Assembly: GCA_900539755.1 (NCBI GenBank)
Contig: UQDC01000010.1
Location: forward strand, 28,052 to 92,051
DNA: 64,000 bases
Direction: 5' to 3'
Source of the DNA: an uncultured Alistipes sp.
Lineage (GTDB): Bacteria; Bacteroidota; Bacteroidia; Bacteroidales; Rikenellaceae
In this document: positions 34,731 to 44,726 of the stretch, one piece after another
How the letters are laid out: each line of letters begins with the position of its first letter
Position numbering within the stretch: the first letter of the stretch is position 1
Notes under the pieces: generated by a model
The model's database searches: none
Seen by the model: only the letters and a program-made list of their open reading frames with translations
What the model was told of the DNA's origin: nothing
Position numbers and translations under genes: made by a program

Positions 34731-37472
34731 TTACATTTTGACCACCAATTTATATTCGCCAGAAGGAAGATCGATCGTAGCATTACCGCTATCAACCTTC
34801 ACATTGGCAGCTTTACCTTCGGCCACCTCAACCGACTGAACATCTTTCAAATTAACGGTTGCAGTAGTATTGGCCGGAATGGTGATCTCCCACTCGATTT
34901 GACCATCTTTACGTTCCCAATGGCTCTTGATCTTACCAGATACCGAGTTGTATGAAGCCTTCACGTAATCGAGGCCATCGATAAACACAGGCTGCATCAA
35001 AATCTTCTTGAATCCGGCTGACTGAGGATCATTGCGGATACCCGCCAAATTCTCATAGAACCATATTACCAGGTCTCCCAACAACATCACATGGTTGCCC
35101 GAGTTCATACGCATCTCAGCCGTATCGCCATTCCACAGCTCCCAAATGGTCGTTGCACCCTGTTTAGCCATATAACCCCAGCTGGGATAAGTTTCGTTCG
35201 TTGCGATCGTATAGGCCAACTGAGGATTGCCGTATTCGGTCAAACCACGCATCAGATGCTGAATACCCATTACGCCGACACTAACATGGCTTTTCGACTC
35301 ATTGACCGTCTTATTGACAATATTCTGGAACACTTTGGCCTCATATCCTTCCGGAACCAGACCGAGTCGCAACGAGAGCAAATTGGCCGTTACCGTACCG
35401 TTATCATACTGAGCCGTTTCGTAGTTGAAGTATTTCTTGTTATAAGCCTCTTTCAGTTGGGCTGCTACTTGCTGATAATGAGTTGTATCAGCTGCATTTC
35501 CACTCAAAACCGCAAAGTTGCTCATCATCTGCAACAAGCTGTAATACATAGAAGAGCCGAGAATCTCTCCTGCAGTCTTTCTTGCCGGATCCTCCGAATG
35601 GATCAACTGCTGTTTTTCGGGAGGCATACACCAATCGCCATAGGTATCTTTATAGATCAGCCCATCGCGCATAGCATTTTTCTCCATATACTGCATCCAC
35701 TGACGCATTGCCTGATAATGAGTCGTGATACCGCTCTTATCTCCAAACTGACGATAGAGCATATCGGCCACATAGAAATAGGCTGCTGGCCAGGTTACGT
35801 CATCGTTATATACAGACCAGGTCCGAGGTGATACATCCGAAATACGGCCCAGCGTATCGCGAGAGTCATAAATATCCTGCAACCACTTCTTATAGAGCAG
35901 GGCATTTTCAAAGATAAAGCTTTCGCCCAGTGCACCTGTCGTACGGTCACCAAGCCAACCTAAACGCTCATCACGCTGCGGACAATCGGTCGGCATTCCC
36001 CGGTAATTGCCACGGATACCCCAATAAGCATTTTTATAAATCTGATTGATCACCGGATTCGACGTTTCGAACTCACCGATCGTCTCCATCTTGTCATAAA
36101 TTACCTTGCCGGTAAAGACATGCAAAGGTGGCATATAATCCAAGCCCGAAATTTCGACATAACGGAATCCATGGTAAACAAATGAAGGCTCCCACTCAAA
36201 CTCCGCATTCCATGCAGGGATATAGGTATCGGTTGCTTTGGCAGTACGGAGATTTTCTGTCATGAGCGATCCGTCAGGTTTCAAACGCTCTGCGAAACGG
36301 AATGAAATAGGTTTGTTGATTTTACCTTCCAATTTCACGTGCAGCCAGCCAACCATATTCTGCCCCATATCGAGAAGCAGATTACCGTTAGCCATTTTCG
36401 TGATCGAAACAGGTTTCAACTCCTCCATAACGCGGATATTCTCGTTGGGCTGAGCGACCAATTTACCACCCGGAGCAGGCAGCACCTGTGCAGCCATCCA
36501 TTTGTTATTGGTCTTATATCCCGTACGATTCCAACCCGGCATCTCATTGTAGGCTTTGTACTCTTCGCCGTCAAACTCATTGTTGGCAATGATAGGACCA
36601 CGTGCTGTTGCCTGCCAGGTAGTATCTGTCACCACCAGCTCCTTGGTTCCATCCTGATACTCCAACTCCAATTGAGCCAACAGACGAGGAACACCAAAAC
36701 CACGTGTGCCAGGATTACGCATCGGGAAGAAACGGCCATTACCCAATACCACACCAATCGTATTATCACCTGATCCGAGCAGTTTGGTCACATCGTACGA
36801 ATTGTAGTACATTGTAGCCGGAGCATGGGTAGGCATAGATTCGAAGACATCTTCGGTAATCTCTTCGCCATTCAGATAGCTCTTGGCCGAGCCACCTACG
36901 CTGATATAGAGCACTGCACGTTTCAGATCTGAACGTACCGGGAACTCTTTGCGCAGATAACGTGCAGCCAAACGTGTCGGAAGAGCCTGTTTTGCTCCAT
37001 CTTTACCCATGGTTTCACCAGGATTAGTCATTCCTGCAATACCGATCCATTGAGCCTTCCATGCAGTAGAATCGAGTAATGCGGTAGCAAACGATTGGGT
37101 TTCGCTCCAGGCAGTGTTTCCACCTGTCGTTTTCACCCGAACACGCCAAAAATACTCCGTTGCCGATTGCAACTGGCTACCGTTATAGGTAATAAACAGT
37201 GAGGTATCCGAATCCACAAAACCAGAATCCCACAACAAGTTTTTACCCTTTTCCAGATCATCTTTCGATGCAGCTACCTGAATTCGGTAGGCCTCCTGCA
37301 TCACATCCGGTTTTTCGGATTCGATCTGCCACATGAATCGCGGATGATCGGTCCCCACTCCGACTGGATTTTCACGCAGCTCAACCCGCAACTCATCAAC
37401 TTCGATCTTTGACGAAGTACAAGAGAACCCGAGCCATGCAGCGCAAACCGCCATGAACAACACTCTTTTCAT
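34731..37472 (-). CDS. GH78 alpha-L-rhamnosidase, probable lipoprotein
   Basis: 913-aa glycoside hydrolase removing terminal alpha-L-rhamnose. An N-terminal lipoprotein-like signal (modified Cys about residue 18, GFSC) is followed by a fibronectin-like domain (FMWQIESEKPDVMQEAYRIQ), the N-terminal GH78 beta domain (AARYLRKEFPVRSDLKRAVLYIS), the concanavalin-like domain and the (alpha/alpha)6 catalytic barrel with the signature MPTDCPQRDERLGWLGD, whose acidic residues include the general acid. A C-terminal beta domain closes the protein. It lies 203 bases downstream of a GH2 gene on the same strand and probably acts with it on plant or microbial heteropolysaccharides. Confidence 0.93.
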   Translation of the reverse strand: MKRVLFMAVCAAWLGFSCTSSKIEVDELRVELRENPVGVGTDHPRFMWQIESEKPDVMQEAYRIQVAASKDDLEKGKNLLWDSGFVDSDTSLFITYNGSQLQSATEYFWRVRVKTTGGNTAWSETQSFATALLDSTAWKAQWIGIAGMTNPGETMGKDGAKQALPTRLAARYLRKEFPVRSDLKRAVLYISVGGSAKSYLNGEEITEDVFESMPTHAPATMYYNSYDVTKLLGSGDNTIGVVLGNGRFFPMRNPGTRGFGVPRLLAQLELEYQDGTKELVVTDTTWQATARGPIIANNEFDGEEYKAYNEMPGWNRTGYKTNNKWMAAQVLPAPGGKLVAQPNENIRVMEELKPVSITKMANGNLLLDMGQNMVGWLHVKLEGKINKPISFRFAERLKPDGSLMTENLRTAKATDTYIPAWNAEFEWEPSFVYHGFRYVEISGLDYMPPLHVFTGKVIYDKMETIGEFETSNPVINQIYKNAYWGIRGNYRGMPTDCPQRDERLGWLGDRTTGALGESFIFENALLYKKWLQDIYDSRDTLGRISDVSPRTWSVYNDDVTWPAAYFYVADMLYRQFGDKSGITTHYQAMRQWMQYMEKNAMRDGLIYKDTYGDWCMPPEKQQLIHSEDPARKTAGEILGSSMYYSLLQMMSNFAVLSGNAADTTHYQQVAAQLKEAYNKKYFNYETAQYDNGTVTANLLSLRLGLVPEGYEAKVFQNIVNKTVNESKSHVSVGVMGIQHLMRGLTEYGNPQLAYTIATNETYPSWGYMAKQGATTIWELWNGDTAEMRMNSGNHVMLLGDLVIWFYENLAGIRNDPQSAGFKKILMQPVFIDGLDYVKASYNSVSGKIKSHWERKDGQIEWEITIPANTTATVNLKDVQSVEVAEGKAANVKVDSGNATIDLPSGEYKLVVKM

Positions 37473-37675
37473 AAACAGGTTCGATTTTAAGTTAATAATG
37501 TATTTATTTTCGTTGTATCTCGTTCAGAGAAAACCATATGCTTCGTTATCATGTCAAAGGCGATGCAATATTTGTTTCACGAAATTCGCGGTCCATTGAT
37601 CCACCATTTCGAATCGACACTACCCCACCTTAAAAAGTAGTTTCAAACAGCTGATTTTCTTCTGCAACTCAATTT

Positions 37676-40600
37676 TTACTTTTTCTCTATCGGAGTAATT
37701 ACCACCGTAAAGGTGTAGTCTCCATACGGCAAACAATACTCAGGCAACGGTAGCGAGCCCCAGCTATCGACACAACCCAATCCCATCTGGCGACCGTCGA
37801 TCGACACGCAGGTGAGATCCCGTTCGTGCAGCTCACCGGAGTGACGTTGATGCTTTTTATCGCCGTCATCAAGATCGCTGGTCAGATAGTGTAGCGCAGT
37901 AGCGAAGAAGGACTGCTCGGCCGAGAAGGCTAACCCTCGGCCATCCACATCAACCACCTTCCACCAGCGCACATCGCTCTTGGATCCGGTCTCCTGCGGA
38001 CGAACGTAGGGATAGAACTGATCAGAGACCATCTGACTGTATCGTCCCATAAAGGTCGAATGGTTACGGTCAGCGTAGTTCTCCTCCGGACCACGGCCAT
38101 AGTAATCAATCCGATCGAACTGTTTGGGCATCACCAACTGCATACCGAAACGGAACATATCGGGCACATCTTTGCGTGATACATCAGCCCTCAACTGTTG
38201 CGTCACCTGCAAAGCGCCGTCGTTGTTCATCCGATAGGTCATCTCCAATTTAGCCGACACCTCAGGCATGTTGTACAGTGCTTTGACGGTCGGCAAGGTA
38301 TTTTCGCCTTCAGCAGGGGTAAAAGTAAGCTGCTCGAGCACCATCTCCGGGTTGCGCCATACGGCATTCTTCACCTGCAACGAGGCGCCGAAGTCATTAT
38401 CGGTCGGACCACGCCAGAAATTAGGGCGTAACACATAACCCTTCTTGAGCATCTCCACCCCTTTGGACTGATACGATTCGAGCCATCCGGTCGTACGGTT
38501 GAAGATCGCCTTAACCTCGCCCGCTGTCAATTCATAAACCGCAATGTTTTCATAACAGTTGACCGCATCGCCTTGTGCGGTGTAGGTGCCATAGCGCTGT
38601 GTTCCCTCATGAACCAACAGCTGCTGGCGAGCCATCGTATAACCTGCAGGCAGCAGATCGGTTGCACTCTTGAGCCGATACGAAAGATTCAAAAAGAGGT
38701 CGTCTGTATCAGCCTGCGGCAGCGCATAACCGTTCAATACAATCTTAGCTTTCTGTTGCGGTCCCACCGGCAGCTGATTGACCACACCACGGGAAAGGAC
38801 GTAACCTTTGGGGCCATCGACCAACTCCCACTCCAAAACCAAATCAGAAAGATCGGTAAAGAAATTTTCATTATAAACTTCAACCACCCCTTTGTTCAGG
38901 TCCACCGGAGTGGTCCACACCGACTGATAATAGTAACGAACCTCTCCCATGTGTGGATTGGGGTTACGGTCGGGACTGATCAAACCATTGCAGTTAAAGT
39001 TCTGATCCGAAGGATCGTAAGGGTTGAAGTCACCACCATAAGCATAAAACATCTCGCCACGGTCGTTGTACTTGCGGAAACCCTGATCGACAAAATCCCA
39101 GATGAAACCGCCCTGCAGGGTCGGGTATTTGCGAATCATATCCCAATACTGCGCAAATCCACCCATCGAATTGCCCATCGCATGAGCATACTCGCACTGA
39201 ATCAGCGGACGATAATTGCTCTTTGCCTCCGTACGACTTTTGGCAGCATTTTCGTCACTACCATAATTGACCTTTCCCAAAGCGTAACGCTCTACCGAAT
39301 CATACGGAGCGTACATCGGGCAGAAAATATCGGTATGGTCTGCCAAATTGGCCCGTTCGTACTGTACGGGACGAGTCGGGTCGTATGCTTTCACCCAATC
39401 GTAGCAGGCTTCGAAGTTGGGACCATCACCCGCCTCATTGCCCAAAGACCAGAAAATGATCGACGGGTGATTTTTGAAAGCTTTGACCATACGCTCGTTA
39501 CGTTCGAGGTGAGCCTTTTTGTAAGCAGGATCTTTTGCCAGAGTCTCTTCGCCATAGCCCATACCGTGCGACTCGACATTGGCTTCGCTAACCACATACA
39601 GGCCATACAGATCGCAGAGATCATACCACAGCGGATCATCAGGATAGTGGCAGGTCCGGACACTATTAATATTGTTCTCCTTCATGATGCGGATGTCCTC
39701 AACCATCCGTTCCGGTGTAACGTAATAGCCGGTCAACGGATCCATCTCATGACGGTTCACCCCTTTGAAAAGAACAGGCTGGCCATTGACCCACACCTGA
39801 CCTTTGTCGGGGCGCAATTCGATTTTACGGAATCCGACCCGTTGGTGAAGCGTCTCCAGCTCCTTTCCCGAAGCATCACACAACGTCAACTCCAGCTGAT
39901 AAAGATTGGGCTCTTCCGCACTCCATTTGCGAACATTGCGCACCTGCATGCTCAACCGACAACTGTCATTGGCATCGAGCTGAGCGACTACCGGTGCGAA
40001 TTTACCCTCTTTGCCGCTCAGCGTCATTTTTACCGAACCACCGACAACATTCACCCCCTTCACATCGACTTGCAGACGGCCGGTGCGGTAAGCGGCATCC
40101 AGATCGGCAACCACTCGCAAATCTTCAATCCGCTGTTGTGGCCGGGCATACAGATAGACATTGCGTCCAATACCCGACAGCCGCCAAAAGTCCTGATCTT
40201 CGAGGTAGGTTCCGTCGCACCAACGGTAAATCTGCATAGCGATCAAATTCTTACCGGCTTTGAGATAGGGGGTGATATTGAAATCGGCACCCATCTTGCT
40301 ATCCTCGCTGTAACCAACAAAACGGCCATTGACCCATACATAGAGGTTTGAGGTGGCTGACCCAACATGCAGGAAGACATCTCGACCGTCCCAATTGGCA
40401 GGCAGATCGAACGTACGGCGATAAGAACCGACATGATTATTTTTCTCCTCAACGAAAGGCGGATTATTGGCAAATTGGCGAGACCATACATAAGGCACAT
40501 TGGTGTAAACCGGATCGCCGTAACCGTTCATCTCCCACAGCGCAGGTACAGGGAAATCCACCCATCCTGCATCATCGAAATCCTCTTGGAAAAAGGTTCT

Positions 40601-40861
40601 GGGGCGTTGATTCAGGTCATTGACCCAATTGAATTTCCACAAGCCATTCAATGAGAGTGTCCACGGAGAGGTTTCCACCACCTGTTCCCCACCGGGCAAT
40701 ACATTGACCACCCGCTGCGGGGCATAATCTGCAAAAAAAGCATGAGCCGACTCACGATTGACAGCGTTCAGTTCGGGATCTTGCCATTCACGTCCCGTTT
40801 GCGCAAAAGCCGTCACGGCTACCAGCGAGAGGGACACACACGAGATAATGTCTCTTAACAT
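37676..40861 (-). CDS. GH2 beta-galactosidase (LacZ-like)
   Basis: 1061-aa secreted glycoside hydrolase family 2 enzyme. Signal peptide (about residues 1-21, ending VTAFAQ), then the sugar-binding domain (SLNGLWKFNWVNDLNQRP), immunoglobulin-like domain, TIM barrel with acid/base Glu in WSLGNEAGDG and nucleophile Glu in IQCEYAHAMGNSMG, and the C-terminal Bgal small-chain domain (FGMQLVMPKQFDRIDYYGRGPEENY). The length and order match E. coli LacZ (1024 aa) plus a signal peptide. The start at 40861 was chosen because it begins the signal peptide; the promoter lies 84 bases upstream. No SusC/SusD or sensor-regulator gene is near. Confidence 0.94.
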   Translation of the reverse strand: MLRDIISCVSLSLVAVTAFAQTGREWQDPELNAVNRESAHAFFADYAPQRVVNVLPGGEQVVETSPWTLSLNGLWKFNWVNDLNQRPRTFFQEDFDDAGWVDFPVPALWEMNGYGDPVYTNVPYVWSRQFANNPPFVEEKNNHVGSYRRTFDLPANWDGRDVFLHVGSATSNLYVWVNGRFVGYSEDSKMGADFNITPYLKAGKNLIAMQIYRWCDGTYLEDQDFWRLSGIGRNVYLYARPQQRIEDLRVVADLDAAYRTGRLQVDVKGVNVVGGSVKMTLSGKEGKFAPVVAQLDANDSCRLSMQVRNVRKWSAEEPNLYQLELTLCDASGKELETLHQRVGFRKIELRPDKGQVWVNGQPVLFKGVNRHEMDPLTGYYVTPERMVEDIRIMKENNINSVRTCHYPDDPLWYDLCDLYGLYVVSEANVESHGMGYGEETLAKDPAYKKAHLERNERMVKAFKNHPSIIFWSLGNEAGDGPNFEACYDWVKAYDPTRPVQYERANLADHTDIFCPMYAPYDSVERYALGKVNYGSDENAAKSRTEAKSNYRPLIQCEYAHAMGNSMGGFAQYWDMIRKYPTLQGGFIWDFVDQGFRKYNDRGEMFYAYGGDFNPYDPSDQNFNCNGLISPDRNPNPHMGEVRYYYQSVWTTPVDLNKGVVEVYNENFFTDLSDLVLEWELVDGPKGYVLSRGVVNQLPVGPQQKAKIVLNGYALPQADTDDLFLNLSYRLKSATDLLPAGYTMARQQLLVHEGTQRYGTYTAQGDAVNCYENIAVYELTAGEVKAIFNRTTGWLESYQSKGVEMLKKGYVLRPNFWRGPTDNDFGASLQVKNAVWRNPEMVLEQLTFTPAEGENTLPTVKALYNMPEVSAKLEMTYRMNNDGALQVTQQLRADVSRKDVPDMFRFGMQLVMPKQFDRIDYYGRGPEENYADRNHSTFMGRYSQMVSDQFYPYVRPQETGSKSDVRWWKVVDVDGRGLAFSAEQSFFATALHYLTSDLDDGDKKHQRHSGELHERDLTCVSIDGRQMGLGCVDSWGSLPLPEYCLPYGDYTFTVVITPIEKK

Positions 40862-40944
40862 CTTCTGTTTTATCACTGTATAAATAAACTGACTTATTTG
40901 GCAGAGTGTCAGAACAAACCGACAATCCACACAATCTCAAAGAA

Positions 40945-40974
40945 CAAATTTAACAATAAAAGCCGAAAATCAAA
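40945..40974 (-). promoter_or_regulatory. Promoter of the GH2-GH78 pair
   Basis: Minus-strand -7 TAAATTTG (40945-40952) and -33 TTTG (40971-40974), spacing 18. Confidence 0.65.
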
Positions 40975-41260
40975 GGCCAAACCTTACTCCTCACAGTCTG
41001 AATCGGAACAACTTTTCAATCAAATCATCACACGTTTTCTGAATATTACCTAAAGATCGTATTGAATCGATCTAAGAGCCACCAGCATATTGCCACGACA
41101 AATCCTTCCACACGCCTTACGCCTCCTATATTCATGACAATATATCCCTCTTACCATGCTTGAACTACATTAATACGAAATGCCACTATATTTTATTGAT
41201 AGACATCTCACAAGCGATGCAACTCAACCATCTAACAGGCTAACAGGGATGTCATATACA
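40975..41260. other. Intergenic region between greA and the GH2 promoter
   Basis: No supported reading frame or RNA gene seen; AT-rich sequence without long repeats. Confidence 0.45.
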
Positions 41261-41290
41261 AAAAAAGCCCGGATGAATATTCATCCGGGC
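41257..41290 (-). terminator. Terminator of greA
   Basis: A perfect 24-base inverted repeat (41267-41290), followed on the minus strand by TTTTTTTG; 45 bases after the greA stop. Confidence 0.9.
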
Positions 41291-41334
41291 CTACCTCATT
41301 CGAAGCTCGTCGCAATCCGACTAATCTCGGAAAA

Positions 41335-41814
41335 CTATCCAATCGAGATATCAAGAATTTCGAACGGAATCACACCTGAAGGGACTTGTACGTCAACCTT
41401 TTCCCCTTTTTTATGACCCAACAGGGCACGGGCAATAGGAGTACCGATCGAAAGTTTACCCTCTTTCAAGTTGGCCTCACTTTCGGATACGAGCGTATAT
41501 TCGACATTCTTGCCGGTCTTCATATTTTTGAGCGTAACACGAGTCAGAATCTGAACAGAACTGGTGTCAATACGCGACTCATCAATCACACGAGCGTTCG
41601 CCACCATCTCCTCGAGTTTGGCAATGCGCATTTCAAGCATTCCCTGCGCCTCTTTGGCCGCATCGTACTCAGCGTTTTCGGAAAGATCACCCTTATCCCG
41701 CGCCTCTGCAATCGCAGCTGAGATGGCAGGACGTTCTACCGAGCGTAGATGATCCAGCTCATTTTTGATTTTTTGCAAGCCTGCTTCTGTCAAATGAATA
41801 ACTTTTGATGCCAT
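41335..41814 (-). CDS. greA: Transcription elongation factor GreA
   Basis: 159-aa GreA. It rescues backtracked RNA polymerase by stimulating transcript cleavage. The N-terminal coiled coil starts VIHLTEAGLQKIKNELDHL and carries the acidic tip DKGDLSENAEYDAAKEAQ, with the D and E residues that position Mg2+. The C-terminal FKBP-like domain has LKEGKLSIGTPIARALLGHKKGE. The start at 41814 matches the family length (158 aa in E. coli); the longer frame adds 29 unrelated codons overlapping the leader. Confidence 0.95.
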   Translation of the reverse strand: MASKVIHLTEAGLQKIKNELDHLRSVERPAISAAIAEARDKGDLSENAEYDAAKEAQGMLEMRIAKLEEMVANARVIDESRIDTSSVQILTRVTLKNMKTGKNVEYTLVSESEANLKEGKLSIGTPIARALLGHKKGEKVDVQVPSGVIPFEILDISIG

Positions 41815-41898
41815 AACAGAGACATTATTAGTGAATAAAATAAAAAAATAAAAATCCTGGCTACCATAATATGGCAGCCAGAACCCTTTCTTGTTAGG

Positions 41899-41933
41899 CA
41901 AATATAAATATTCTATTTCAATTTTCCAACAAA
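41899..41933 (-). promoter_or_regulatory. Promoter of greA
   Basis: Minus-strand -7 TATATTTG (41899-41906) and a TTTG at 41930-41933 (spacing 23, slightly long). Confidence 0.55.
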
Positions 41934-42032
41934 TCCAGACGACTCAAATAAAAAAATGTACACCTTCTCCCAATATCATGGTCAATAGAGGAGTAGTAAT
42001 TGCCCGTTTTGTCCAAATTGAAACAGGTGGTG

Positions 42033-42063
42033 TTGACGAAATCAGATGCGATTGTTATCTTTG
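42033..42063 (+). promoter_or_regulatory. Promoter of cls
   Basis: -7 TATCTTTG at 42056-42063, with a partial -33 (TTG, 42033-42035, spacing 20). It lies inside the longest reading frame (from 42000), so translation must begin downstream. Confidence 0.7.
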
Positions 42064-42098
42064 AGAGAAACAACCAGCTGAAACGACCCGACTTAACT

Positions 42099-43568
42099 AT
42101 GCAACCGCTGCTTATTTTAGCTGCAACAACGGCTCTAAAAAGTATTCTGACTGCCGGGTATGTCTTGTTCGTACTCATTACTATCGGCGTCATTATCCAT
42201 GACAAGCGTGATCCTGTCAAAGCGCTTTCATGGATTGTCGTATTGATACTGTTACCCATAGCCGGATTTTTATTGTATATCGTTTTTGGTCGCAACCACC
42301 GGAAAGAGAAGCTATTTAATCGAAAAGAGTTACGCGACCTGGAGCAGATCGACGCCCTGAGTCGTGAACAGCTCTATGCAATCAATAATGCAGCCCTCAT
42401 GTTGCGAAGCGAGATCACTCAAAACCGCGACATCATCACGCTGTTGTTAAATAATAACAAAGCGCTGCTGACCAACCACAATCGCATCCGGGTATTAAAT
42501 AACGGCACGGTCACGTTCGAAGAGATCAAAGCTGCCCTGCGAGCTGCAAAATCGTCGATTCATCTTGAATACTACATCATTGAGGACGACCCGTTGGGAC
42601 GTGAGATCGCCGATATTCTGATCGAAAAAGCACAACAAGGTGTTGAAGTCCGTTTGATTTACGACGATGTGGGAAGCTGGGGACTGAGTCGCCGTTTCAT
42701 CCGACAGCTACAGAAAGCCGGAGTTGAAGTTGAGTGCTTTATGCGGGTAGTCTTTCCGTGGCTCACCAGCAAGGTCAATTATCGGAATCACCGTAAAATC
42801 CTGGTTGTGGATGGTGAAATCGGATTCACAGGAGGTATCAATATTGCCCAACGCTACCTAACCGGCACCAAACTGGGACCATGGCGAGATACGCACCTCA
42901 AACTCGAAGGAGAGGCCGTCCGCATGTTGCAGATTGTATTTTTGACAGACTGGTACTTCGTTAGCAAACAACAGTTGTCGGACCACGACAAATACTTACC
43001 CCAAAATACCATACAAGACGAATGTCTGGTTCAGATCGCTACATCGGGTCCTGATTCAGACTGGGCCTCAATTATGCAGGCCTTTTTCTCGGCCATCACA
43101 CGGGCACAACAACACATCTATATCTCCTCCCCCTATTTTACGCCCAATGAGGCTATTCTGACAGCTATCAAAGTGGCGGCTCTCAGCGGAATTGATGTCC
43201 GAATCATGATTCCGAGCCGGTCCGACTCGAAAATTGTCTATTGGGCTTCTCGTTCTTATATCGGAGAGTTGATTGATGCCAATGTCAAGGTATATCTGTA
43301 TCGCAAAGGTTTCAACCACTCGAAATTGGTGATGATCGATCGCCAATTTGCTTCAGTGGGTACGGCCAATATGGATATTCGCAGTTTTGAGGACAATTTC
43401 GAAGTATCTGCTATTATTTATGATCGTCGTATTGCCACTGAGCTGGAGGAGCAATTCCTTGAGGACCTGTCCCACTGCCGTCTGGTGACGCGTGAATATT
43501 GGGAGACTCGTCCTCTTTTACATAACATTTATGAAGCAATCGCCAGATTGTTCAGTCCTTTATTATAA
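42099..43568 (+). CDS. cls: Cardiolipin synthase (phospholipase D family)
   Basis: 489-aa membrane enzyme that makes cardiolipin from phosphatidylglycerol. Two N-terminal membrane helices (SILTAGYVLFVLITIGVII and ALSWIVVLILLPIAGFLLYI) are followed by two HKD motifs: NHRKILVVDGEIGFTGG (H231, K233) and FNHSKLVMIDRQFASVGTAN (H407, K409). The length is that of ClsA-type enzymes (about 480-490 aa). The ATG at 42099 is preferred because the promoter overlaps the upstream part of the frame. It is divergent from greA. Confidence 0.93.
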   Translation: MQPLLILAATTALKSILTAGYVLFVLITIGVIIHDKRDPVKALSWIVVLILLPIAGFLLYIVFGRNHRKEKLFNRKELRDLEQIDALSREQLYAINNAALMLRSEITQNRDIITLLLNNNKALLTNHNRIRVLNNGTVTFEEIKAALRAAKSSIHLEYYIIEDDPLGREIADILIEKAQQGVEVRLIYDDVGSWGLSRRFIRQLQKAGVEVECFMRVVFPWLTSKVNYRNHRKILVVDGEIGFTGGINIAQRYLTGTKLGPWRDTHLKLEGEAVRMLQIVFLTDWYFVSKQQLSDHDKYLPQNTIQDECLVQIATSGPDSDWASIMQAFFSAITRAQQHIYISSPYFTPNEAILTAIKVAALSGIDVRIMIPSRSDSKIVYWASRSYIGELIDANVKVYLYRKGFNHSKLVMIDRQFASVGTANMDIRSFEDNFEVSAIIYDRRIATELEEQFLEDLSHCRLVTREYWETRPLLHNIYEAIARLFSPLL

Positions 43569-44034
43569 AGGTTATAATTATTTGATATAGGGTCTTTCTC
43601 GTCTTAATTGTCATTGTTATTTATTTATACCCCTAAACGGCACCACTGACCCTCCATCGTAATTTCCTCGCGTTTTTTTTAAAAAGTATACTCTTATCTT
43701 GTGCGCTCAAGTTTCACAACTCTCTATTGCCCTATATATAAGTAATATAAAGGATTACCCAATAAAATCTTTTCAAACACTATCAGACCATTATCACACA
43801 ACCTAAAGATCGTTATACGTTCTATTTCCAACGACCGTTTTTTACTAAAAGGCAAATTACCGGATTGAAACTCTTTCAGTCAGTGCAAATCCCCGGCATT
43901 TCACCAATACTGATTTCTCCATGCCGGCTGTCTTCATCCCATAAAACCTCGTCCAGAGAAATGCACACGGATTCAGACCTGTTTTTCCAGCATTTTTACT
44001 ACCTTTACCGCTGAAACCCATTAAATGGAAACAT
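43569..44034. other. Intergenic region between cls and the outer-membrane barrel gene
   Basis: AT-rich left half, no supported reading frame, no clear terminator or consensus promoter recognised. Confidence 0.45.
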
Positions 44035-44685
44035 ATGACTAAAAAGATCCTTCTGATCAGTTCGGCTCTGTTGTTACTAACAATTGCAATGAGTCCGAAC
44101 GCACAGGCTCTGAGTCCGATCCGTTTCGGTATCAAAGCCGGTATCCAGACCCAGTCCTTGAAGATGGATGGTCTGCGATGGAGCGACCTTTCGAAAAGCA
44201 ATAACTTCGGTTACCAACTGGGCGCTATGATTCAGGTTCCGCTGGGGCCCGTATATCTGCAACCTGAGATCGTATATAATTCAGCTCGATTCAACCTCAA
44301 CGGCAACCTGCTCTATTCAGACGGTGGCATTGAGCAACAGGATGTCCGGGCCAAATATGCAGTCAATACGGTTCAATTACCTGTCCTGGTCGGCATCAAG
44401 ATTCTGTTCTTGCGTGTCTTTGCAGGTCCGACATTCAATCTGTTGACCGACACGTCAAACAAATCGGGAAAACAGGGGGTCACATTCAATTCCAGTGTTA
44501 ACAAATCCTCGGTTGCTTTTCAGGTGGGTGCCGGTGTTGAAATCGGCAAGTTCAACATTGACATCCGCTACGACGGTCAGTTCAAACGTCCGACCCAGAC
44601 CTTCACATTCGGCACGGATCAGCCCGCCCAGACGGTCAAGACAAAGATGAACAACTGGCAGCTGAACTTGGGCTATTTCTTTTAA
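44035..44685 (+). CDS. PorT-like outer-membrane beta-barrel protein
   Basis: 216-aa protein with a signal peptide (about residues 1-25, ending NAQA) and an eight-strand-type barrel of the PF13568 (outer membrane protein beta-barrel, 'porin family') kind. It has FGIKAGIQTQSLKMDG, GPVYLQPEIVYNSARFNL, VNTVQLPVLVGIKILFLRVFAGPTFNLL and the C-terminal NNWQLNLGYFF ending in aromatic residues. This family is abundant in Bacteroidota; ligands are unknown. phoH starts 41 bases later, so co-transcription is possible. Confidence 0.85.
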   Translation: MTKKILLISSALLLLTIAMSPNAQALSPIRFGIKAGIQTQSLKMDGLRWSDLSKSNNFGYQLGAMIQVPLGPVYLQPEIVYNSARFNLNGNLLYSDGGIEQQDVRAKYAVNTVQLPVLVGIKILFLRVFAGPTFNLLTDTSNKSGKQGVTFNSSVNKSSVAFQVGAGVEIGKFNIDIRYDGQFKRPTQTFTFGTDQPAQTVKTKMNNWQLNLGYFF

Positions 44686-44726
44686 CCGATCTACCACTAC
44701 TTCTTTAAATTGCGGACATTCGATAC

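Noticed and set aside
38573..40351. 592-codon plus-strand open frame in the GH2 gene
   Set aside because: Antisense shadow of the beta-galactosidase; no signal, domain or ribosome site of its own.
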